DNA of 43,018 bases, taken from positions 1 through 43,018 of the IMG/VR virus record IMGVR_UViG_3300009034_000088. One strand, written 5' to 3'. Below, in pieces: positions 37,947-43,018 of this stretch. The first letter of the stretch is position 1; each line of letters begins with the position of its first letter. The position numbers were made by a program, and so were the translations under genes. The notes beneath the pieces were generated by a model. It was not told where the DNA came from, searched no databases, and saw only the letters and a program-made list of their open reading frames with translations. The stretch comes from a virus.

Positions 37947-38522
37947 TTATACCTCATTACCCCAAACATCCCATCCTTCTGTTTTTTGGCGAGCAAACAA
38001 TTCAATGCGAGACAAATCACCAAGTAATTGAACAATACGATTTCGTATACAATCTGGTTTTTTAGAATGTTTTTCAATCGGTGTATCAACAATACTATGA
38101 ATACCAGCATTAATTCGTTTTGGTTTTCCTTTTGTTGCAAGTAAGCAAACTTCTGCGTTTGCTCTTGTCCATCTGCCCATTCCCATAAACCAAGAAGATG
38201 AAATTTTATTACGTTTTATCCATGTAAAAGCAACTGTTTTATATTCAAATCCCCATGCTTTGATTAAATCAAAACATTCGTTTAATTTTGGCATTGTTAC
38301 CCATAAAAACAATACGCAGTTTTCATCTGATATTTCTTTAATTTTTAAATTTTTTAACCATTCATTAGATTGTACTTGATATTTACATCCAGCTCCTCTA
38401 TTTCCAGCAAGAGCTTTATCTCTATAACTCCAAGGTGGATCAGCATAAATTATTTGATATTTTTTATTCGGGAAAGGTTTAATCATCACTTTGGTTTGTT
38501 GATTTTTGTCAGGATTTCTCAC
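37947..38522 (-). CDS. MT-A70-like DNA adenine methyltransferase (191 aa)
   Basis: The catalytic motif DPPW is at about residues 28-31 (YQIIYADPPWSYRD). 'ENCVLFLWVTMPKLNECFDL', 'WGFEYKTVAFTWIKRNK', 'EVCLLATKGKPKRI' and 'KKPDCIRNRIVQLLGD' with 'RIELFARQKTEGWDVWGNEV' complete the family order, including the C-terminal SAM-side motif. It should make N6-methyladenine in DNA, possibly to escape host restriction. The GTG at 38522 overlaps the stop upstream (GTGA); an ATG at 38486 is the alternative. Confidence 0.9.
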   Translation of the reverse strand: MRNPDKNQQTKVMIKPFPNKKYQIIYADPPWSYRDKALAGNRGAGCKYQVQSNEWLKNLKIKEISDENCVLFLWVTMPKLNECFDLIKAWGFEYKTVAFTWIKRNKISSSWFMGMGRWTRANAEVCLLATKGKPKRINAGIHSIVDTPIEKHSKKPDCIRNRIVQLLGDLSRIELFARQKTEGWDVWGNEV

Positions 38523-38719
38523 TTTCCTTCACAACCATCGGTTTTTAAGTATAACGATACAGAATGAGGGGATTTCAATCCCAATAGTCTCTGTATCTCT
38601 CTAAGCCCAAAACCTGCATCATGCAGAATACGAGCAGCATCTTTTCTCAGTGTAGCCAATTCTTTTTTGGTCTTAGGCTCAGTCAACTCACCCGTTCCAT
38701 TGCATACAGGACATTTCAT
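38519..38719 (-). CDS. Zinc-knuckle plus helix-turn-helix protein (66 aa)
   Basis: From the ATG at 38719: MKCPVCNGTGELTEPKT holds CPVCNGTG, a DnaJ-type zinc knuckle half, followed by 'ARILHDAGFGLREIQRLLGL' and KSPHSVSLYL, a good helix-turn-helix. It may be a small transcription regulator. A TTG at 38761 would add 14 residues with another Cys. It sits directly before the methyltransferase gene. Confidence 0.65.
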   Translation of the reverse strand: MKCPVCNGTGELTEPKTKKELATLRKDAARILHDAGFGLREIQRLLGLKSPHSVSLYLKTDGCEGK

Positions 38720-38753
38720 TTTATCATTCTGGTTTGCACCACAAACTGGTTTG

Positions 38754-39722
38754 TTAGTCAATTATCACGCCCGTTCCTTTGCAGTGCGTGCAGTCTTTCA
38801 ACGGTTTGTTTATCTCTGCCATGAGGTTTTTAAGATAGGTATCGATGTTTTTCTTCAAGTCCTCATGGTCTTTTCCTTCAAAGCCCTGAATCGGTGTATA
38901 TCCCTTATAGTTCTCTGGGCTATATGTCATCTCAAAAACTTTAACGGGGCGATCAAATCTATATCTTGTTGCATATTCCGCTTCACCTTCAGGGTCATAG
39001 TTTATATTAACTTTATACTCCTCTGGTTCAACCAATTTTATTTTCTTACAAACAGAAAAACAAAAATCGTAGTCGGAAGTTATTTTTGCTACTTTCGGGT
39101 CAATATTATCTTGGATGTGTTTGCGAATGATTCTATATGCCTGATAGGAAGAAAGTTTAGAAGGTCGAGAAGGTAGGACAATATTAGGGAAAAGTATCTT
39201 GTCCAAAAGTTGCGATTCAACATTTTTCTCCGTTATCTCTGTGGTACTATCTTTGTGTGTTTTCGAGGCAGGATATGAAAATCCGTTTACTTTTTTGACA
39301 TCTTCCAATTCAATCACATTCACAACCTCAAAAGCAATCTCTCTTTTTATATTAGGCTGTTCATCATATTTTTCTTCATACAGCGATCGATAATCGGCAT
39401 ATTCGCTTTTCCATGAACTATAACCTTTACTATCTGTAGAAAGTGCGTCTTTCCTTTTGATAACCAAAGGTATCTTGTCGCTTGCGAAAGATTTATCTTT
39501 CAGTTCATATCTGAAGTTAATATCGGGCTGGCTAATTTCTTCTTCGACCTTTGAAGGAATTTTCTTTACCACCACCCATGCTTCATGGAAAGACGGTTTT
39601 GCTTTCTTTCCGTCAAAGTAAAGTTCCAACAAATCCTTAGCATAACAAGACTTGTAATCCATATATCCTAAATAAATCTTATCCCTCGTCTTGATAATAC
39701 TAAACTTTTTAATCTTATCCAT
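38754..39722 (-). CDS. Large early protein of unknown function with C-terminal zinc knuckle (322 aa)
   Basis: The protein starts MDKIKKFSIIKTRDKIYLGY and is mixed alpha/beta, with 'IKREIAFEVVNVIELEDVKK' and 'SKLSSYQAYRIIRKHIQDNI' (a helical region that could be a winged helix), and 'YKGYTPIQGFEGKDHEDLKK'. It ends with CTHCKGTGVIID, a CxxCxGxG knuckle like that at the start of the next gene. I do not recognise the family. It is the largest early gene apart from tnpB. Confidence 0.6.
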   Translation of the reverse strand: MDKIKKFSIIKTRDKIYLGYMDYKSCYAKDLLELYFDGKKAKPSFHEAWVVVKKIPSKVEEEISQPDINFRYELKDKSFASDKIPLVIKRKDALSTDSKGYSSWKSEYADYRSLYEEKYDEQPNIKREIAFEVVNVIELEDVKKVNGFSYPASKTHKDSTTEITEKNVESQLLDKILFPNIVLPSRPSKLSSYQAYRIIRKHIQDNIDPKVAKITSDYDFCFSVCKKIKLVEPEEYKVNINYDPEGEAEYATRYRFDRPVKVFEMTYSPENYKGYTPIQGFEGKDHEDLKKNIDTYLKNLMAEINKPLKDCTHCKGTGVIID

Positions 39723-39894
39723 CTTACCCCCTATTCCCCCGCCTTGACTTGCGGGACTGTTTACGTTTCTTCTTCACCTTCTTTGACACTCTCCTTTTTT
39801 TAAAACAGCTCAACCAGTCACGACCTGGTTCTGTGTCTTGAGAAACTTATCTGCCTTTAAAAGGTCCCGATTCCACTTACTCTTGACCCAATTT
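39723..39894 (-). other. Possible remnant of a gene beside the TnpB element
   Basis: From the element end to a TGA at 39810 a frame is open and reads like the C-terminus of a protein (AKNWVKSKWNRDLLKADKFL, then KTQNQVVTG). No matching N-terminal part is evident on the other side of tnpB. A 21-codon basic frame (39724-39789, SKKVKKKRKQSRKS) follows a misplaced AGGAG. I see no other gene in this stretch. Confidence 0.4.
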
Positions 39895-41048
39895 TTGGCA
39901 CTTTCCTATTTAAAAACAGGAGATTCTCAGGCTACACCTGACAACTCAGGTGTTGACGCCTGACGGGTCTGCCCGACCCTCAAAATATTTAGGGATGCGT
40001 TCAAATCCCTATCTATCTCTAATTCACAAAAAGGGCAATGATGAACTCTAACAGCCAATGTTTTAGGAACCTTCTCGCCACATTTAGAACAAATCTGACT
40101 GGTGTTTTGGGGTGGAACTTTAATCAGTTCTCTATCAGCCTCTACCGCTTTATATGACAAAAGATTAAAGAACATGCCCCAACTACTATCTGCTATGGAC
40201 TTACTCAAATGGCGATTTTTCACCATGCCCTTGATATTCAAATCCTCAACACAAATTGTCTTGAAATTCTTTATGTAGAAGTTTGCGACCTTATGAAGAA
40301 AATCATTCCTTTGATTGGTGATTTTCTCATGAGTTTTTGCAACCAGTATTCGAGACTTATTTCTTCTATTAGAACCTCTTTTTTTACGGGAAAGTCTTCG
40401 TTGTCTCCTGCGAAGAACTTTCTCGGATTGCCTAAAATACTTAGGATTTTCAACACTATTGCCTTCAGAGTCCACACAGAAAGACTTTATGCCGACATCT
40501 ATTCCCACTTCCTTTGTAGTATTGGGAAATGTTTTGCATGGAACATTATCACAGGAAAAAGAGACAAACCACTTATCAGTAGAAGTTTTTCTGATGGTGA
40601 TAGTCTTTATATTACCCTCAATAGGTCTCGACAGAAAAAGTTTTAATCTACCAACATTTCTAATATAGAGATTCCTGCCTTCCAATTTCCACCCACATTG
40701 TCTCAAAGTGAAGGAATCGTATCTATTTTTACTTTTGAATCTCGGATAACCCGGTTTATCACCACTTTTCACACGTCTAAAAAATCCCTGAAAAGCCTTG
40801 TCCACTCTTTCAACAACATCCTGAAGGACTTGCGAACCTACCTGTTTAAATTCAGGAAATTCTTTTTTAAGGTCAGGAAGTTGTTTTATTTGGTCATAAC
40901 ACGAAATTGATTCCTTATGCTGTCTATAAATATCTCTTCTATGTTCAAGACAGAGATTGTAGAGTTGTCGGCACAATTCAAGCCATTCAGTCGCATTTTT
41001 TTCTGTCTCTCTGTTAATTTTAGCTCTATATTTATAACATTTATACAT
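39895..41048 (-). mobile_element. IS605-family tnpB-only element (right end visible)
   Basis: The end after the tnpB stop reads GAGAATCTCCTGTTTTTAAA then TAGGAAAGTGCCAA (to about 39895), close to the conserved right end of IS1341-type elements, although its final hairpin has decayed. Just inside, ACACCTGA-GTTG-TCAGGTGT makes a perfect hairpin, the expected region of the omega RNA. The left end is not identified. No tnpA is present. Confidence 0.7.
39927..41048 (-). CDS. tnpB: TnpB, RNA-guided nuclease of the IS200/IS605 family (373 aa)
   Basis: The protein is full length. The N-terminal helical part ('EWLELCRQLYNLCLEHR') and 'KAFQGFFRRVKSGDKPGYPR' with 'RFKSKNRYDSF' are typical. The RuvC parts are intact: GIDVGIKSF (Asp184), ICVEDLNIKGM (Glu268), and IDRDLNASLNIL (Asp346/348). 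The zinc finger CSKCG...HCPFC (Cys320, 323, 338, 341) is complete. TnpB proteins cut DNA guided by an omega RNA made from the element's 3' end. Its start lies behind a phage-type promoter and a long stem leader. Confidence 0.95.
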   Translation of the reverse strand: MYKCYKYRAKINRETEKNATEWLELCRQLYNLCLEHRRDIYRQHKESISCYDQIKQLPDLKKEFPEFKQVGSQVLQDVVERVDKAFQGFFRRVKSGDKPGYPRFKSKNRYDSFTLRQCGWKLEGRNLYIRNVGRLKLFLSRPIEGNIKTITIRKTSTDKWFVSFSCDNVPCKTFPNTTKEVGIDVGIKSFCVDSEGNSVENPKYFRQSEKVLRRRQRRLSRKKRGSNRRNKSRILVAKTHEKITNQRNDFLHKVANFYIKNFKTICVEDLNIKGMVKNRHLSKSIADSSWGMFFNLLSYKAVEADRELIKVPPQNTSQICSKCGEKVPKTLAVRVHHCPFCELEIDRDLNASLNILRVGQTRQASTPELSGVA

Positions 41049-41155
41049 AAGAGAGAGCCCCTTGAGGAGAGATAGAAATGCTACAAGCAGGTAGGCTTGT
41101 AAACCTCGCAGGGCTCTATGGTTGTTATAAGGAATCTTGTAACATTTCTATCTCT
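41049..41155 (-). ncRNA. Structured leader before tnpB with a 20-bp stem
   Basis: The predicted transcript starts at 41155 with AGAGATAGAAATGTTACAAG, which pairs with 41087-41068 over 20 positions (one G-U pair). AGAGCCC in its loop (41117-41111) can pair with GGGCTCT (41060-41054), which carries part of the AAGGGG ribosome site of tnpB. The two stems interleave, so one form may hide the ribosome site. Confidence 0.65.
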
Positions 41156-41161
41156 ATTTAT

Positions 41162-41190
41162 AGTATAACACAAGATTTTCATTTTGTCAA
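41162..41190 (-). promoter_or_regulatory. Sigma-70-type promoter upstream of tnpB
   Basis: TTGACA (41190-41185) and TATACT (41167-41162) are 17 bp apart on the minus strand. The -35 flank TTTACTTGACAAAATG is identical to that of the promoter at 1347-1375. It probably belonged to the phage operon before the tnpB element arrived. Confidence 0.8.
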
Positions 41191-41270
41191 GTAAAAATTT
41201 AAAATAAATTCGTCTATCCATGGCATCTATTTGGTAGTTTGGTTCGCATCAGAACAGCCTCCCCTGACCA

Positions 41271-41801
41271 TTAGCATATAACTACTTTTTCTTTCTTGCC
41301 AGAAGGAAATGATACCCAACCGTAAGTTATATATTCATCTCTCCATAAGTGTATATTTCTGAATCTAATTTTAAATCCTGCCTTCCGCATTGCTTTCGGT
41401 AAATAAAGCCTTCTATACCAAAGATAACTATATGGATACACTTCTCTAATAATATCTTTCAAAGTGATTTGTTTCTTTTTAGGTACGATTGGATAATCCC
41501 ATCTTTCCCACCAGATTTTATCCCTATATTGATACTGTATATACGCCCCTAATTTTCGTATTTCACGAGTATTTAATACTCTATCTGCGGATTCAAACAG
41601 TATAGGCGGGACTATCAATACATTAGGTATAACAGGAGATACCGTTTCACCTTTGTTAGATTGCTCTTTCATTTTTTTTGATATACGCTGTAAATTCTCA
41701 GCACTAAAACAATTTTCCCTGTCCATTGCTATCTTCCTTTGGTTTATGCTTCCACTTATAAGTGTGTCTGTCCTCTTTGCCGTCCACTTCAGAGTATTCA
41801 T
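41271..41801 (-). CDS. Early phage protein of unknown function (176 aa)
   Basis: The ATG at 41801 overlaps the upstream stop (ATGA); a second ATG at 41726 (MDRENCFSAENL) follows GGAAG and gives 151 aa. The C-terminal 110 residues are rich in Trp, Tyr and Arg ('YQYRDKIWWERWDYPIVPKK', 'REVYPYSYLWYRRLYLPKAM'), and end in a strand 'YGWVSFPSGKKEKVVIC'. The basic aromatic surface might bind nucleic acid. No family recognised. Confidence 0.6.
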   Translation of the reverse strand: MNTLKWTAKRTDTLISGSINQRKIAMDRENCFSAENLQRISKKMKEQSNKGETVSPVIPNVLIVPPILFESADRVLNTREIRKLGAYIQYQYRDKIWWERWDYPIVPKKKQITLKDIIREVYPYSYLWYRRLYLPKAMRKAGFKIRFRNIHLWRDEYITYGWVSFPSGKKEKVVIC

Positions 41802-42265
41802 TCTTTTGCAGATGACAATGTTTCTGGTTCATATTTCATGAGTGCTTTTATTGCTTCGGCTTTCCATTGTTCTCCCCATGCCCGAATCTTTTCGCATTGA
41901 GAACGGCAAAATTCGAAGGCATCTTCTAAGTCTGATATATCGTATTCTGCCGATTCTATTTCAGTAATTATATCTTCTCTGGTTTCGTCTTGATTCTCGA
42001 TATATTGTGCTGATTTCAAAACAGATTTTAATAAATTGAGAGCAGAATTAACATCTTTAATTGCCTTATTAATTTTTTCACAACTCATTTCGGGCTCTGA
42101 TTCTATCGCTAATATATCCTCAAAATCTAATAGCAGAGTTCTTAAGTGGCGGGTAGCTGAACCAGAGGAAATTCCCATCTGTGTCAAAGCCCATTTCTCG
42201 ACCTCCCAAGTGGTCACTTCAGACCTGCAACGGACAAACGATTCTACTCGGTCAATCTGTTTCAT
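41798..42265 (-). CDS. wHTH/coiled-coil protein of unknown function (155 aa)
   Basis: The first 50 residues (MKQIDRVESFVRCRSEVTTW, 'VEKWALTQMGISSGSATRHL') look like a winged helix-turn-helix. The rest is a long charged coiled coil ('EKINKAIKDVNSALNLLKSV', 'DISDLEDAFEFCRSQCEKIR'). A DNA-binding regulator that oligomerises is a reasonable guess. Its first codons lie in a 31-bp sequence repeated at 42830-42860, where a truncated copy of the same N-terminus occurs. Confidence 0.6.
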   Translation of the reverse strand: MKQIDRVESFVRCRSEVTTWEVEKWALTQMGISSGSATRHLRTLLLDFEDILAIESEPEMSCEKINKAIKDVNSALNLLKSVLKSAQYIENQDETREDIITEIESAEYDISDLEDAFEFCRSQCEKIRAWGEQWKAEAIKALMKYEPETLSSAKE

Positions 42266-42270
42266 GGCTT
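42240..42270. repeat. 31-bp direct repeat, copy A
   Basis: The 31 bases spanning the start codon and the first eight codons of the wHTH gene recur at 42830-42860 with a single change (C/T at the middle). Copy distance is 590 bases. The repeat points to a past duplication. Confidence 0.85.
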
Positions 42271-42805
42271 ATTTCTGAATACGTTCAAGTATCTTAACTG
42301 ACCATAAACTATCATAAGCACTGATTGCTTGTTTCAAACAAAATTCATTGAATTGTAAAATAACAGTATCGGCTTTCTCTTCATAATTTTCACAACAAAT
42401 AGATATTCTGTATTTACATACTTCTATTGTTTTTTGTGTCAATACATCACTGTGATACGTTTTTTCTTGAATATCAGCATACAACTGTTCACTAATTATT
42501 CCATAACTATCACCCTGTATACGTCCGAGCAAAATTATGGATGGCAATGGATTAACTTCTATTATTAAATTCTTTAACATAAATAGTAATAGCATTAAAT
42601 TCATAATATTCTCCCCCTCTCCCACCCGCCTCACAGGAGCCCCATGAGGCGGGATGATTAGTGTTACTTCTTCAGAGAGCCATCGAAGAAATCGGTCAGC
42701 ACAACTTACTCCCTGATACATCGCCTTTATTTTTACTTGCTCTGTGCGAATAGGTCCAAAAGCCTCTACAATTATCAGCACTTTTTCTTTTTGGGTTAAA
42801 TCCAT
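42269..42805 (-). CDS. HTH protein with membrane segment and second internal start (178 aa)
   Basis: Residues 1-66 (MDLTQKEKVLIIVEAFGPIR, 'VSCADRFLRWLSEEVTLIIP') form a winged-helix-like domain. A second in-frame ATG at 42604 (MNLMLLLFMLKNLIIEVNPL) has GGGGGAGA upstream and starts with a hydrophobic segment, so a 111-aa membrane form may be made separately. Either a membrane-tethered regulator or two genes fused by loss of a stop would explain the frame. Function unknown. Confidence 0.55.
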   Translation of the reverse strand: MDLTQKEKVLIIVEAFGPIRTEQVKIKAMYQGVSCADRFLRWLSEEVTLIIPPHGAPVRRVGEGENIMNLMLLLFMLKNLIIEVNPLPSIILLGRIQGDSYGIISEQLYADIQEKTYHSDVLTQKTIEVCKYRISICCENYEEKADTVILQFNEFCLKQAISAYDSLWSVKILERIQK

Positions 42806-42855
42806 GGTTCCCCCTTTTTCTTGACATAGGATTCTACTCGGTCAATTTGTTTCAT
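42796..42855 (-). pseudogene. Truncated copy of the wHTH gene start (19 aa)
   Basis: The ATG at 42855, in the second copy of the 31-bp repeat, opens a frame for MKQIDRVESYVKKKGEPWI and then stops. The first nine residues equal those of the gene at 41798-42265. It overlaps the start of the next gene at 42805. It is either a remnant of a duplicated gene or a coupling leader peptide. Confidence 0.55.
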
Positions 42856-42860
42856 GGCTT
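42830..42860. repeat. 31-bp direct repeat, copy B
   Basis: Second copy of the repeat at 42240-42270, with one substitution. Here only 19 codons follow the ATG, so the downstream part of the duplicated gene has been lost or replaced. Confidence 0.85.
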
Positions 42861-43018
42861 TTTCAATTCTTTCGGCCACCGTCTTACAGCCTTAATTTTA
42901 TTCCCACAGAATCCGCTAATTTTTTCTGTCTCAATTGGGTCATCTAATTCCACTATAAATCTCATCCTTTTTGTTGTATCAATAATAGTTCCTAATATGT
43001 TATTTTCTGTCTCCCATT
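42852..43018 (-). CDS. C-terminal fragment of an unknown protein (cut by window edge)
   Basis: An open frame enters from the right edge and ends with TGA at 42852, overlapping the ATG of the 19-codon copy. The visible 54 residues (ETENNILGTIIDTTKRMRFI, VELDDPIETEKISGF, then a basic tail ending ELKKP) are strand-rich and end in a basic tail. The size and family of the full protein cannot be seen. Confidence 0.55.
   Translation of the reverse strand, partial: WETENNILGTIIDTTKRMRFIVELDDPIETEKISGFCGNKIKAVRRWPKELKKP

Overview
This window is part of a tailed double-stranded DNA phage (siphovirus-type) genome, or an integrated prophage. Every gene I could support lies on the minus strand, so transcription runs from high to low coordinates. 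Both window edges cut genes (a C-terminal fragment at 42852-43018 and a YopX-like N-terminus at 1-230). I see no integrase, excisionase, tRNA or rRNA. The host cannot be identified. Consensus sigma-70 promoters, GGAGG-type ribosome sites, Sec signal peptides and a peptidoglycan amidase indicate a bacterium.

Right half (about 28.3-43 kb, visibly A+T-richer): early and replication genes. A wHTH/coiled-coil gene group (41.3-43 kb) is followed by a full-length TnpB gene (39.9-41.0 kb) behind a phage-type promoter. Then come a 322-aa unknown protein, an MT-A70-type adenine methyltransferase, and a lambda-like replication block: an O-like initiator with five internal iterons plus an A-rich tract (36.38-36.63 kb), then a P-like loader candidate. 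About twenty small genes follow, mostly overlapping by ATGA: Zn-ribbon miniproteins, an ASCH-like protein, a GNAT-like protein, a SAM methyltransferase, a DUF5131/Gp37-Gp68 CX3CX2C protein, a RusA-like resolvase with an altered active site, small membrane proteins and an HNH protein.

Middle and left (28.1-1.7 kb): the late operon. Small and large terminase are followed by a portal fused to a MuF/gp7-like minor head domain, a prohead protease/scaffold with an N-terminal zinc ribbon, and an HK97-fold major capsid protein. Next is a seven-gene glycan cassette (15.1-20.3 kb: five glycosyltransferases, a methyltransferase and a sulfotransferase). After it come the head-tail connector, gp10-like, tail terminator and tail tube genes, a tail chaperone pair with a -1 frameshift site, tape measure, a large hub/tip protein with a beta-propeller-like insert, and further tail proteins. 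A secreted YadA-like repeat protein, a group of membrane/spanin-like genes and the amidase close the operon. From 1225 downward a new promoter starts a group of small Cys-rich genes.

Transcription appears organised by at least four near-identical promoters (TTGACA, 17 bp, TATAAT-like) at 1347-1375, 28072-28100, 37127-37155 and 41162-41190. Two of them, at the replication gene and at tnpB, are followed by leaders with interleaved long stems that look like regulatory RNAs, and a weaker case exists at 1226-1340. Between the HNH gene and the small terminase lies a repeat block (28178-28274) with four GGAGTA-type repeats at exactly 11-bp spacing, a candidate cos/pac or regulatory site. The most unusual content is the sulfotransferase-bearing glycan cassette inside the capsid operon and the interleaved-stem leaders.
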